Below are positions 51,181-60,468 of a stretch of DNA of 64,000 nucleotides, piece after piece. The DNA lies in contig CALESJ010000003.1 in NCBI GenBank assembly GCA_937907025.1, positions 1 through 64,000 of the forward strand. Reading direction: 5' to 3'. Origin of the DNA: an uncultured Faecalibacterium sp. (GTDB lineage: Bacteria > Bacillota > Clostridia > Oscillospirales > Ruminococcaceae). The translations under genes were made by a program, and so were the position numbers. How positions within the stretch are numbered: position 1 is the stretch's first letter; each line of letters begins with the position of its first letter. Below the pieces are notes generated by a model. It ran no database searches, was not told the origin of the DNA, and was given only the letters and a program-made list of their open reading frames with translations.

Positions 51181-53385
51181 TTACGGTTTGGCCACCTGGT
51201 TCAGGCGGGCATTGTAATCCAGCAATTCTTCCTTGGTCAGTTTGTTTTCGCCCATGGTGCCCACCAGGCCGCTCAGGCGCAGCACGGTGAAGCCGCCGAT
51301 CATCTTGGCAAAGTCATCGCTGTTGGTCTTGCCGCCCATGCCCACGCGGTCCAGCAGGTCCTCAATGACCTTTTTGCCGTCCGCAGCGGTCATGATGTCG
51401 CTGATTTGGTCGTTCAGGGAGAAGAAACCTTCCTTCTCGGTGATGTCGAACCAGTTCAGGATGGTGCCCTGTTCCTTCAGGCGATAGGCTTCGTCCGGCT
51501 CATCCACATGGCAGATGGTACCGCTGTCCCGCAGGTCCCCGGCCACGGCCACCAGTTCGGTGGTCCCCTTGTTGGGCACGGTGAAGCGGAAGAAGTGGTC
51601 CTCAGCGGTCTGCACGCCCAGAGATACCCCGTTGGCGAACAGTTCCACCTGCGGCTGGTTGGAGTAGACGGTGATCTTCACCGTGTCGCCGGTGTGGTTG
51701 ACGAACCGCTTGCCGCACAGATGGACGAAGGGTTCATCGGACAGCCATGCCTTGTAGGCGTAGAAGGCGTCCTTCTTGTATTTGCGGTCGATGGTGACCA
51801 GGCCCTTGTGATTCTGGCCGTTCTCGCCGCCCTCGTTGCGGGCGTCGGCGCCGAAATCGAACATGTTCCACACATGGGTGGCCCAGATGTACGGCCGGGT
51901 GAACAGCTGCTTGATGAGCTCCTCGTGGTAGTGGGCCTGGTATTCCTCGGTGTAATCGCCCTGCTTGGGGGTGTCGGAATGCCAGTTCAGGGCCTCGCAG
52001 CCGTACTCACTGCAGCCGATGGGCAGGGTGGGATGCTGGGCATGGAAATCGTCGAACCAGGGGCCGTTCATATCGGTGTTGCCGCCGTACCAGCCGAAGT
52101 AATGGTTGTAGGAAACGGCGTCCGGGATGTTCAGGTAGGGGCTGTTGGTGGGGCACATGCTGATGACCGCCATGACGGTGGGACGGCTGGGGTCCATGGT
52201 ATGGCACAGGCCGTTGAGCAGGCGGTGATTTTCCAGCAGGTCGGGGTCGGCGTCGCCCTTCATGGTGATTTCATTGCTCAGGCCCCACACCACGATGGAG
52301 GCGTGGTGGCGGTTCTGCACGATGAGTTCCTTCATCTGGCTCAGGGTGTTTTCCCGGCCGGCGGGCATGTGCTGGGAAATGTAGGGGATCTCGGCCCAGA
52401 CCACCATGCCGCGCTCGTCGCACAGGTCATAGAAGAACTGGTCGTGCTGGTAGTGGGCCAGGCGAATGGTGTTGGCGCCCACCTCACAGATCAGGTCCAT
52501 ATCCCGGATGTGGTCTTCCTTGCTGATGGCGTTGCCTTTCTGCCAGCCGTCCTGGTGGCGGGAAACGCCGTGCAGCGGGTAGGACTGCCCGTTGAGGATA
52601 AAGCCCTTGTCCGGGTCGATCTTGTAGCTGCGGAAGCCGAAGCGGCGGCTGACGGCGTCCACCACGGTGCCGTCCTGCAGCAGTTCGGCCTCCACGGTGT
52701 ACAGGTAGGGGTCCTTGCGGCCGTTCCACAGGTGCACGTTGGTGACCTGCAGTTCCACCTTGCCCGGGTCGGTGGACGCCTGGGCCACGATATCGCCCCC
52801 GGCATTGCGGATGGTGGTGCGCACGGCGGCGCCGGCGGCATCGCCGGTGAGCCAGGTTTCCACCACCACACGGCCGCTGACATCGGGGGTGACGCACAGG
52901 CCGTTGCCGCCGTAGTAGGACAGGTCAAAGTGGGTTGCAGGCACGCAGACGATGTTCACATCCCGGTACAGGCCGCCGTAGAAGGTGAAGTCGGCCACCT
53001 GGGGGTACACATGGTCGTTGGAGGCGTTGTCCACCGCAATGGCCAGCAGGTTTTCGTCTTGCAGGGCGGCGGTCAGGTCCACCCGCCAGGTGGAGTAGCC
53101 GCCGTCATGGTGGGCCAGCTTTTCCCCGTTGAGGTACACATCCGCCGAGGAGTTGGCGCCGTTGATTTCCAGGAAATAGGCGCCGGCTTCGGGCAGGTCG
53201 GCCTTGTTCAGGGTGCGCACATACAGGCCGGTGCCGCGCCAGTAATCATTGCCGCCGTCCTGGCCGTCGATGTTGTTCCAGGTGTGGGGCAGGTTGACGA
53301 TGTCCCACTCGGTGGGGAAGGTTTCGGGCAGGGCGCCGTTTTTGCGGAACGCCCACTTGCGGTTGATGTTGACGATGTTTCTCAT
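51181..53385 (-). CDS. GH2-family glycoside hydrolase (beta-galactosidase/glucuronidase-like)
   Basis: A 734-residue cytoplasmic glycosidase, shorter than LacZ because it lacks the last domain. N-terminal sandwich (NLPHTWNNIDGQDG, GTGLYVRTL), Ig-like domain, then the barrel with the acid/base glutamate in VWGLSNEITM (near 372) and the nucleophile in GCSEYGCEALNW (near 460). The final 120 residues form an extra domain rich in acidic residues. The exact sugar (galactoside, glucuronide, galactosaminide) is uncertain. GGAGG precedes the ATG. It is 20 bases downstream of a GPH symporter, which probably imports its substrate. Confidence 0.9.
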   Translation of the reverse strand: MRNIVNINRKWAFRKNGALPETFPTEWDIVNLPHTWNNIDGQDGGNDYWRGTGLYVRTLNKADLPEAGAYFLEINGANSSADVYLNGEKLAHHDGGYSTWRVDLTAALQDENLLAIAVDNASNDHVYPQVADFTFYGGLYRDVNIVCVPATHFDLSYYGGNGLCVTPDVSGRVVVETWLTGDAAGAAVRTTIRNAGGDIVAQASTDPGKVELQVTNVHLWNGRKDPYLYTVEAELLQDGTVVDAVSRRFGFRSYKIDPDKGFILNGQSYPLHGVSRHQDGWQKGNAISKEDHIRDMDLICEVGANTIRLAHYQHDQFFYDLCDERGMVVWAEIPYISQHMPAGRENTLSQMKELIVQNRHHASIVVWGLSNEITMKGDADPDLLENHRLLNGLCHTMDPSRPTVMAVISMCPTNSPYLNIPDAVSYNHYFGWYGGNTDMNGPWFDDFHAQHPTLPIGCSEYGCEALNWHSDTPKQGDYTEEYQAHYHEELIKQLFTRPYIWATHVWNMFDFGADARNEGGENGQNHKGLVTIDRKYKKDAFYAYKAWLSDEPFVHLCGKRFVNHTGDTVKITVYSNQPQVELFANGVSLGVQTAEDHFFRFTVPNKGTTELVAVAGDLRDSGTICHVDEPDEAYRLKEQGTILNWFDITEKEGFFSLNDQISDIMTAADGKKVIEDLLDRVGMGGKTNSDDFAKMIGGFTVLRLSGLVGTMGENKLTKEELLDYNARLNQVAKP

Positions 53386-53404
53386 CAGGGAATGACCTCC
53401 TTGT

Positions 53405-54799
53405 TCAGTTTGCTTCTTCGGCGTGCTTAGCTTTCAGGGCCTGCACGTTTTCATCCACCTGCTTTTTGTGCAGGGGGTACCAGAACCACAGGATGATGGC
53501 CAGCAGGGCAAAGCCCAGGGCGGGCACCAGCACCGAGATGTTGAACACCCCGGCCTGGACCGCGGCGTCGGTGCGGGTGGCGGCGGAGTAGCCCACCAGT
53601 TCCAGCAGCAGACCGGTCAGACCGGCGGAAACCGCCTGGCCCAGCTTGCGGGCGAAGGAATACAGCGCGTAGACGGTGCCGTCCTCCCGCTTGCCATTCT
53701 TCAGCTCGGAATAATCGATGACGTCGGTGATGAGCGCCCAGGACACCATGGAGAACATGCCCAGGCCCAGCCAGCACAGGAACTGGAAGCCCACATACAC
53801 CCAGACGTTTTCGGGGCGGACAACGAAGAGGATGAGGTTGATGGCCACAGCGAACAGGCTGGACACCACACTGACTTCGCACTTGCCGAAGCGCTTGGCC
53901 AGGGGCTTGACCAGCGCGGCTGCCAGCAGCATGGCAACCATCATGGCCAGGTTGGAGGCGGACTGGGCGGTGGCGTTGTTGTAATAGTCGGGGTAGACAT
54001 AGCCGCTCATGTTCTGGATGGTCAGCTGGGCCAGCAGCATGACGATGGAGGCGGCGATGATGGAGATGAGCGCCCGGTTATGCACCGCGCTCTTGAGCAT
54101 CTGCCAGACGGAATCCTGCTTTTCGTTGGTGGCGGGGATGGTCACACGCTCGGTGACCAGATGGTAGCACAGCAGATAGCACACAATAGCCAGCACAGAG
54201 GCCACACCGGCGGCCAGGGTCACCCGGGGACCGACCAGGGTTTCCACGCCGTCCACCTTTTCATAGGCGATGAGGGGCAGGACCACGCCGATGACCACAC
54301 TGGCCAGGGTGCCGCCCATGGTGCGGAAGGTGGACAGGGACTGGCGGTCGTCCGGCTCCGCAGAAATGGCGGAGGCCATGGAACCGTACGGGATATTGAT
54401 GGAGGTGTAGAAGACCGAACCCCACAGGATGTACGTTACAAAGAGGTAGACGATCTTGACGCCCATAGGCGCCCCGGCCATACCGCTCTGGTAGATCAGG
54501 AAGGACGCCAGTGCCACCGGCAGGCACATGCGGCGCAGCCAGGGCTTGAATTTACCGGCCGGGGTGGTACGGCAGCGGTCGCAGATGCGGCCCATGGTCA
54601 CATCGGTGAAGGCGTCCACGATGCGGGCCACGGTCATGACCAGGCCCACCACACCGGCGGAAACCCCCATGACGTCGGTGTAGAATTTCATCAACATCAT
54701 GGTGGAAAAAATAAAGGTAAAATCATTGCCGAAATCGCCGAACAGGTACCCTACCTTGTCGCGCATGCCAAAAGGCCGTTTCGTGGCACTGCGGTTCAT
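53405..54799 (-). CDS. GPH-type sugar:cation symporter (MFS, MelB-like)
   Basis: A 464-residue membrane protein with twelve helices. The N-terminus has the family motif KVGYLFGDFGNDF and the cytoplasmic loop DVTMGRICDRCRTTPAGKFKPW, which matches the GPH signature (D-x2-x-G...D-x-R-G-x-K-P-W type). These carriers take up melibiose, lactose, pentosides or glucuronides with sodium or protons. The start at 54799 follows AAGGAGT; an in-frame TTG seven codons earlier lies in that same site and is unlikely. It forms an operon with the GH2 gene and is divergent from an AraC regulator. Confidence 0.9.
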   Translation of the reverse strand: MNRSATKRPFGMRDKVGYLFGDFGNDFTFIFSTMMLMKFYTDVMGVSAGVVGLVMTVARIVDAFTDVTMGRICDRCRTTPAGKFKPWLRRMCLPVALASFLIYQSGMAGAPMGVKIVYLFVTYILWGSVFYTSINIPYGSMASAISAEPDDRQSLSTFRTMGGTLASVVIGVVLPLIAYEKVDGVETLVGPRVTLAAGVASVLAIVCYLLCYHLVTERVTIPATNEKQDSVWQMLKSAVHNRALISIIAASIVMLLAQLTIQNMSGYVYPDYYNNATAQSASNLAMMVAMLLAAALVKPLAKRFGKCEVSVVSSLFAVAINLILFVVRPENVWVYVGFQFLCWLGLGMFSMVSWALITDVIDYSELKNGKREDGTVYALYSFARKLGQAVSAGLTGLLLELVGYSAATRTDAAVQAGVFNISVLVPALGFALLAIILWFWYPLHKKQVDENVQALKAKHAEEAN

Positions 54800-54880
54800 A
54801 CTATCACTACTCCTTGCCAAACCTTGAGAGAAAATTTGCGTTGTCCGGACGTTGATAGTAGTGTAACAAAGTTTCGGGGG

Positions 54881-54892
54881 TTCTAATTAGAA
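54881..54892. promoter_or_regulatory. Perfect 12-bp palindrome between symporter and AraC genes
   Basis: TTCTAATTAGAA is its own reverse complement. It lies upstream of both divergent genes and stands in AT-rich DNA, so it is a candidate operator. No sequence proof of binding. Confidence 0.5.
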
Positions 54893-54931
54893 TAATTTCG
54901 TGTTAAATCTTCATTATTTTTGTTTTCACTC

Positions 54932-54960
54932 TTGTCATTGCGCAGAAAAAAGCGCATACT
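54932..54960 (+). promoter_or_regulatory. Promoter of the AraC regulator gene
   Basis: TTGTCA (54932-54937), 17-base spacer, CATACT (54955-54960). The ATG follows 46 bases later. Confidence 0.55.
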
Positions 54961-55006
54961 AACTGTAGAATTTGACGAATCAAACAGGAAAGGTGGCTGT
55001 TTTTGT

Positions 55007-56233
55007 ATGACCTGTCAAAAAGAGTACGCGTTCTTTTTGCAAATCCTACAAAAGTCGGGCATCGGCAGCCGGGAGTTCGCCCTGCCCCCGGCGGAGGACA
55101 CCGACATCGAGCTGGACGCCGGGCTGCGGCGGCAGCTGGGGGTGGAGCCTTCGGTGTTTGCGGGGTGCCGGCCCTTTCTGGACCATCTGGAAACCGGGGT
55201 GGTATACCACGTCTGTGACCGGTTTTATCTGCATTACCTGTTTCTGGTGCTGCCGGGGCAGACACAGCGCCTGGCGGTGGGGCCGTATCTTTCCCTGCGG
55301 CCGTCCCAGAAGCAGATCTTTGAAACGGCGGAACAGTGGGACCTGCGCCCGGCCCAGGCCCATCTGCTGGAGGAATTTTACGCCACTCTGCCCCGGATCA
55401 CCGATGCCAGCCCCTTCTATTCCATGGTCTACTGCCTGTGCGAGATCATGCACGGGCGGCAGGCGGCCGTACGCCAGCTCAGCCTGGAGGACGAGCTGGC
55501 CGCGGTGGGCCGGCCGGAGGCCCCCGCGGACACCGACCTGAAAACCCTGATGCAGCGGCTGGAAAACCGCTACCGCCTGGAGGAGCAGCTGTTGCAGGCC
55601 GTGATTGCCGGGGACCGCCTGCAGATGCACCGGCTGCTGAACGGGAGCACCATGGACGCCGCCGTGGAGCCCCGCCTGGCCGACCCGGTGCGCAACCTGA
55701 AAAATTACTGCATCATCATGAACACCCTGCTGCGCAAAGCCGCCCAGACAGGCGGGGTGCACCCCCTCTATGTGGACGATCTTTCCCGCACCTTTGCCGC
55801 CCGCATCGAGCAGCTGCCCTCCGCCGGCGCCGCCGATCGTCTGGTGCTGGAGATGGCCGACCAGTACTGCCTGCTGGTCCAGCACCAGAGCATGAAGGGG
55901 CTTTCGGAACCGGTACGGCTCGGGATGTTGTATGTGCGCCAGCATCTGGCGGAACCGCTGAACCTGCACACGGTAGCGGCGGTGGTGGGGATGAATGCCA
56001 GCTACTTTTCGGCCCGGTTCAAAAAGGAAACCGGCCAGACCCTGACCGAATACATCCTGCAGGAGCGCATGCGCCTGGCCATGAATCTGCTGCTGACCAC
56101 CCGGCTGCAGATACAGACCATCGCGCAGTACTGCGGGTTTCTGGACGTGAACTATTTTTCCCGGCTGTTCCGGCAGTCGGTGGGCACTTCCCCCACCGAG
56201 TACCGCCGCCAGGGCCGGAGCCTGCAGATGTGA
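55007..56233 (+). CDS. AraC-family transcriptional regulator
   Basis: A 408-residue regulator without receiver domain. Residues 1-300 form a long sensor region, richer in cysteine and histidine near its start, with no recognised domain. The C-terminal 100 residues are the AraC double helix-turn-helix: YVRQHLAEPLNLHTVAAVVGMNASYFSARFKKETGQT, then IAQYCGFLDVNYFSRLFRQSVG, both quoted regions lying at 55930-56190. It is divergent from the symporter/GH2 operon, which it probably regulates in response to an internal sugar. The ATG was set where AGGAAAGG gives a spacing of about ten bases; the longer open frame starts in the promoter. Confidence 0.88.
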   Translation: MTCQKEYAFFLQILQKSGIGSREFALPPAEDTDIELDAGLRRQLGVEPSVFAGCRPFLDHLETGVVYHVCDRFYLHYLFLVLPGQTQRLAVGPYLSLRPSQKQIFETAEQWDLRPAQAHLLEEFYATLPRITDASPFYSMVYCLCEIMHGRQAAVRQLSLEDELAAVGRPEAPADTDLKTLMQRLENRYRLEEQLLQAVIAGDRLQMHRLLNGSTMDAAVEPRLADPVRNLKNYCIIMNTLLRKAAQTGGVHPLYVDDLSRTFAARIEQLPSAGAADRLVLEMADQYCLLVQHQSMKGLSEPVRLGMLYVRQHLAEPLNLHTVAAVVGMNASYFSARFKKETGQTLTEYILQERMRLAMNLLLTTRLQIQTIAQYCGFLDVNYFSRLFRQSVGTSPTEYRRQGRSLQM

Positions 56234-56243
56234 ACCAAAACCT

Positions 56244-56302
56244 GTAAAAAAGCAGAAACGGCCGTTTCCTCCGTGCGGGGAAGCGGCCATTTCTTTGGTG
56301 AG
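56244..56302 (+). terminator. Possible terminator after the AraC gene
   Basis: AGAAACGGCCG pairs with CGGCCATTTCT with one mismatch, followed by TTGG; the T-run is poor, so strength is doubtful. The rest of the gap to 56467 shows only short hairpins and no gene. Confidence 0.4.
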
Positions 56303-56467
56303 AAAAAGAGAATGTCAATAGGCAGAACCGCAGCCGCAAAGCTGCGGGACAGGCCGGGCGGCGTCCCGCCCCGGGGTCCTGTCCGCCGGATGGTTCCGGC
56401 TTCCTGTTCAGGATAGCATGGCCGATTCCCGATTTCCACGATTTTGTCGCAAACGGGGAGTTGCCCG

Positions 56468-57784
56468 TTATGAACGCGGGCGGTTGGGCAGCTCCACCAG
56501 ATGACAAAACCAGCCGTTTTTGTAGGACATATCATGGCAGCAATCCCGGTACCGTTCCAGGATGGTCTGCACGTTGGCCAGACCGTACCCATGCATGGAA
56601 GGGTCCGGCTTGGTGGTGGCGATGGTGCCGTGCACGATATGCACCGGCAGGCTGCGGTTGCGCACCGAGAAGAGGAAGGTATCTTCCAGAATGGCCCGCA
56701 CCTCGATCTCCCGCTCGGCCTGCGGCAGCCGGGCACAGGCTTCGATGGCGTTGTCCATCAGGTTGCTGATGAGCACGGTCAGGTCGCTGACGGGAAGCTG
56801 CAGTCCCGAAAGGTCGCTGACCACAAACCGCAGGTCGATGCCCTGGCGGTCGGCCACAAAGGCTTTCTGGTTGAACAGGGCGTCCAGGGCGGCGTGGTGG
56901 GTCTTGACGGCCAGAAGCCGGTCGGTCTGCTGGCTGAGCAGGTCCCGGGTATAGGCTTCGGCCCGGGCGTAGTCCTTTTCTTTCAGGTAGCCGTTCAGGC
57001 TGACCAGGTGGGCGTTGTAATCGTGGGTCAGGCGGCGCTGCACCGCGTAGGCGTTGCCCAGGGCTTCCAGGCTTTCGGCCTGGGTGTGCAGTTTTTCGTT
57101 CAGCATCAGGGATTCTTCCCGGTAGCGGGCGCTCTGGGCCAGCCAGTCGATGAGCACCATGACCAGCAGGTTCACAAACACCAGATACACCGTACACACC
57201 AGCACCGCCTGCACCGGGGTGCGGCCGTTGGCGGCGGAGTGCAGCAGATAAACGCACATGCCGGTGGAGCTGAAGGTCAGGCACAGGGGCACCAGCCAGA
57301 GCTGCCAGGCTTCCTGCCCGCGCTTGCGGGGGTGGAACAGCTTCTGGGCCAGCAGAATCAGCCCCATGCCCAGCAGCTGCTCGGTGACAGAGGCCAGAAT
57401 GAACACCGCATAGACGGTGTATGGTGTCCGCAGGCCGCCCCGCACGACCTGCACCACCCCGTAGGCCACCAGAATGCCCAGCCCGTTGAGCAGGGCATAG
57501 AACAGCCCCGATACCAGAATGCGGAACACCACCCCGCCGCTGTACAGGCACAGGCTCAGGACCGCAAACAGCAGCATGCTGAACAGCACCCTGCCGAAGT
57601 TCAGCGGGATGGCCCAGAGATTGAGCACCAGGCCCGCAGATACCGTGATCAGGAAATACCCGCCCCAAAAGCGCAGACCCTCGGTCCTGCGCTTGAGGAA
57701 AATATCATAGAACAGCACCCCGTCAAAGCATTGCAGCAGGGTGATCAGCACACCCAGCAGCACCCCGGCCGGCGTCGTTGTCAT
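56468..57784 (-). CDS. AgrC-like sensor histidine kinase (GHKL, quorum-sensing type)
   Basis: A 438-residue kinase. Six hydrophobic helices fill residues 5-215, as in AgrC/ComD receptors. The H box is RRLTHDYNAHL with H254, followed by the SPOB_a-like dimerisation helices. The GHKL ATPase has LMDNAIEAC (N box) and HGYGLANV (G2 box). Such kinases usually sense cyclic peptides made by AgrB from AgrD. No agrB or agrD is seen within the window, so its ligand is an open question. Its start overlaps the regulator's stop (ATGA). Confidence 0.88.
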   Translation of the reverse strand: MTTTPAGVLLGVLITLLQCFDGVLFYDIFLKRRTEGLRFWGGYFLITVSAGLVLNLWAIPLNFGRVLFSMLLFAVLSLCLYSGGVVFRILVSGLFYALLNGLGILVAYGVVQVVRGGLRTPYTVYAVFILASVTEQLLGMGLILLAQKLFHPRKRGQEAWQLWLVPLCLTFSSTGMCVYLLHSAANGRTPVQAVLVCTVYLVFVNLLVMVLIDWLAQSARYREESLMLNEKLHTQAESLEALGNAYAVQRRLTHDYNAHLVSLNGYLKEKDYARAEAYTRDLLSQQTDRLLAVKTHHAALDALFNQKAFVADRQGIDLRFVVSDLSGLQLPVSDLTVLISNLMDNAIEACARLPQAEREIEVRAILEDTFLFSVRNRSLPVHIVHGTIATTKPDPSMHGYGLANVQTILERYRDCCHDMSYKNGWFCHLVELPNRPRS

Positions 57785-58494
57785 TGTTCACACTTCCAGT
57801 TCAGGTAGATGGTGCGGATGGTGGCGTACTTACGCTGGCTCACCGGCAGAGCGGTGCCGTCATCCAGCAGGACCTCCGCATAGCCCAGGCGGCAGATGTG
57901 GGCCATATTGACCAGGTAGCTCTTGTGGACCCGCACAAAGCCCGATTCCTCCAGGCGGTGCTCTTCCTCCTCCAGCTTGCCGTAAAAACTCTGCCCGCCC
58001 CGGTCTTTCTGCACCGTGTGCAGGCACAGAAGCCGCCCCCGGCTTTCCAGATACAGCACTTCGCACAGGCGCACCCGGCACACCTCCCCGTTGAGGGCAT
58101 AGGTATACACATCCTCCCGTCGCTGCAGCACCCGCAGGGCCTGCTCATAGTAGGCGGGCAGTTTTTCTTTCAGGCGGCTTTTCAGCAGGAAGCGGAACGC
58201 CCCCACCTCGTACCCTTCGGGGGAGTATTCCACATAGTTGGTCACAAAAATCAGCAGAGCCCGGGCCTGCAGCCGCCGCAGACGGCGGGCCACTTCCACC
58301 CCGTTGCTCTGCCCCATATCAATATCCAGAAAAATGATGTCAAAGGAGGAAATCTCGCTGTCCCCCAGTATGGACGGGTCGGTGCTGATGCACACTTCCG
58401 GGTGCAGTTCCCGGGCGGTGTTGTCCTGCAGCCAGCGGCTGAGCTTTTCCGCAAAGGCGGCGTCATCGTCGCAGACCAGGATGCGGACGTTCAT
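57781..58494 (-). CDS. AgrA-like response regulator with LytTR DNA-binding domain
   Basis: A 237-residue regulator. The receiver domain (about 3-120) has CDDD at residues 8-11, D57 in IIFLDIDMGQSNG, and the FVTNY region. The LytTR domain (about 140-235) includes EVLYLESRGRLL and FVRVHKSYLVNM. The start MNVRILVCDDD follows AAAGGAGG. Together with the kinase it is a typical AgrA/AgrC pair. The leader holds a 14-base direct repeat (58553-58584), a candidate autoregulatory LytTR site. Confidence 0.92.
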   Translation of the reverse strand: MNVRILVCDDDAAFAEKLSRWLQDNTARELHPEVCISTDPSILGDSEISSFDIIFLDIDMGQSNGVEVARRLRRLQARALLIFVTNYVEYSPEGYEVGAFRFLLKSRLKEKLPAYYEQALRVLQRREDVYTYALNGEVCRVRLCEVLYLESRGRLLCLHTVQKDRGGQSFYGKLEEEEHRLEESGFVRVHKSYLVNMAHICRLGYAEVLLDDGTALPVSQRKYATIRTIYLNWKCEQ

Positions 58495-58552
58495 CCGGCC
58501 CCCTCCTTTCCGTTGTTCCGGCCCCATGCCGGAAGCGTACTGCCTCTTCATC

Positions 58553-58584
58553 GCATTTTTAGCGGTGCTTGCATTTTTTGCGGT
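58553..58584. repeat. Direct repeat in the leader of the LytTR regulator gene
   Basis: GCATTTTTAGCGGT (58553-58566) and GCATTTTTTGCGGT (58571-58584) match at 13 of 14 positions, with starts 18 bases apart. They lie just downstream of the promoter, within the transcript leader. Confidence 0.7.
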
Positions 58585-58606
58585 TTCGCGGTATTTACAA
58601 CTTTTT

Positions 58607-58635
58607 ATTATACCGTCTGCGGCCCTCTGCCGCAA
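58607..58635 (-). promoter_or_regulatory. Promoter of the Agr-like two-component pair
   Basis: Minus strand TTGCGG (58635-58630), 17-base spacer, TATAAT (58612-58607). Confidence 0.7.
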
Positions 58636-58732
58636 GTACGGCGGTTCTTTCCGCCAAGAAAAACGCCCCGGCCAAACCGGCGGGGGTCATAAGAAAGTAA
58701 TATTGCTTTTTGCAGGAACGGCATGGCTTTGG

Positions 58733-60391
58733 TCATGCCGTTTCCTGTTTCAACAGTTCTTCCACGGGGACAAAGCCCACAAGGTCGTAGGAGATGCGGA
58801 CGCCCTGTCTGCGCTTTCCGCTGCTCTTGTCGGGGGCTTCGATGTAGATACCCTTGACAAGCTCTCGCAGGGCGTAGGGTGTCATTTCCTGCAAGTCCTC
58901 GTATTTGTGTACCCGCTGAATGAACTTCTCTAAATCTTCAATCTGTCGTTCCTGTACTTCAATTTCCTGCCGTAAGCGGTGAATATCCACCTTGAGTTGC
59001 GCCTGTTCGTCCTCATAGGTCTTGCTCATAAGGGAAAAGCGTTCATCGGTGATGCGCCCGGAAACATTGTCCTCATAGATGCGGATAAACAGTCGGTCAA
59101 GCTCTGCAAGGCGGCGTTCTGCCTGTGCAAGCTGCGTCTTGTAGCCACGGATGGCTTCCTCGCTGCTCATTCGTAACCGCTGCTCCATAACCGCCCTAAA
59201 ATGCTTCTCGTAGCGTGTCACATAGAAGATAACCGCTTTCATGTGCATCCAGACCAATTCCTCCAACACAACCGCCCGGATAAAGTGTGCCGAGCAGCTT
59301 CCCGTGTTGCTGCGGTAGTTGGCGCATACGAAATGGTCTTGCCGCTTCTCAAAGTAGTTGGTGGTACAATACCGCATTTTCGCTCCGCAGTCGGCGCAAT
59401 AGACCATGCCGGAAAACAAGCTGCTCTTGCCCGTTTTCGTTCTGCGGTGACGCTGCTTACGGATCTGCTGCACCTTGTCAAAGACTTCCTGCTCGATGAT
59501 TGCCGGGTGGGTGTTGTAGAAAACCGCCTGTTTCTCAATGGGCGTTTCCCTCTGCTTCTTGTCCCAGATAGAGTTGGTGTAGGTCTTGAAGTTGACCGTA
59601 CAGCCTGTGTACTCCCGCCGTTCCAGAATATGAACAACCGTGTTGGTGTTCCAATGGTAGGGGTCGGCAGTTTCGGGGCTTGGGGATTTGATGCCCTCCC
59701 TGCGTTTGTAGGAAGTGGGGTTAAGCACCTTTTCCGCTTGGAGCAGCTTTGCAATCTGCATCGGACCTCTGCCCTCCATGCACAGCTTGAAGATGCGCTT
59801 GACTACCAATGCCGCCGCTTCATCCACGACCCACTTTGTCTTGTCCTCCGGGTCTTTACGGTAGCCGAATGGAACATTGACGGTCAGAGGAACGCCGCGT
59901 TCGCCCTTTGCCTTATTGACAGCACGGATCTTGCGGCTGGTGTCTTTGGCGAAAAACTCGTTGAACCAGTTCTTGATGCCCGCAATATCGCTGTCGGTAC
60001 TGTTGGGGTCGATGGTGTCAAAATGGTCGTTGATGGCAATATAGCGCACATTGTACTTTGGGAATGTGAAGTTGATATACAGCCCTGTCAGCGAGGAATT
60101 ACGCCCCAGTCGTGATAGGTCTTTCGTACAGCAGACTGCCACTCTGCCCGCTTCGATTTCCGCAAGCATGGCTTGGAAGCCGGGGCGGTCATAGTTCGTC
60201 CCGCTATACCCATCGTCCACGAAAAAGGTTGGGTTCGGGAAACGGTGCTCCTTTGCGTATTGGAGCAGGATCATTTTCTGATTCTGGATGCTGTTGGATT
60301 CGTCCTCTTTGCTGCCCTTCTTATCCTCTTTCAAATCTTCCACGGATAAGCGGCAGTAAAGCGCGGTGATTTTATCAGTTGCCCGTAACAT
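58733..60391 (-). CDS. Large serine recombinase (TnpX/DUF4368 type)
   Basis: A 552-residue site-specific integrase. Resolvase catalytic domain at about 10-150 with the serine in YCRLSVED near residue 14 and CCTKDLSRLGRN. The recombinase domain follows (FAKDTSRKIRAV onward), then the zinc ribbon YCADCGAKM...CANYRS around residue 340-380, a long coiled coil (about 410-500) and the C-terminal DUF4368. This arrangement is typical of Tn4451-family mobilizable transposons. The ATG at 60391 follows a perfect GAAGGAGG; an upstream ATG at 60472 overlaps the previous gene and has no such site. It should insert and excise the element. Confidence 0.92.
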   Translation of the reverse strand: MLRATDKITALYCRLSVEDLKEDKKGSKEDESNSIQNQKMILLQYAKEHRFPNPTFFVDDGYSGTNYDRPGFQAMLAEIEAGRVAVCCTKDLSRLGRNSSLTGLYINFTFPKYNVRYIAINDHFDTIDPNSTDSDIAGIKNWFNEFFAKDTSRKIRAVNKAKGERGVPLTVNVPFGYRKDPEDKTKWVVDEAAALVVKRIFKLCMEGRGPMQIAKLLQAEKVLNPTSYKRREGIKSPSPETADPYHWNTNTVVHILERREYTGCTVNFKTYTNSIWDKKQRETPIEKQAVFYNTHPAIIEQEVFDKVQQIRKQRHRRTKTGKSSLFSGMVYCADCGAKMRYCTTNYFEKRQDHFVCANYRSNTGSCSAHFIRAVVLEELVWMHMKAVIFYVTRYEKHFRAVMEQRLRMSSEEAIRGYKTQLAQAERRLAELDRLFIRIYEDNVSGRITDERFSLMSKTYEDEQAQLKVDIHRLRQEIEVQERQIEDLEKFIQRVHKYEDLQEMTPYALRELVKGIYIEAPDKSSGKRRQGVRISYDLVGFVPVEELLKQETA

Positions 60392-60468
60392 TTCTGTTTC
60401 CTCCTTCAAAGGGGCAACTGCCAGTACAGGATTGGTTGCTTCTATTGTACCAAGAGACTGCGTATTTG

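Noticed and set aside
47286..51290. A 1334-codon open frame on the plus strand
   Set aside because: Antisense to the acyltransferase and GTPase-nuclease genes, which have clear motifs; the antisense translation is glycine/histidine/glutamine-rich noise.
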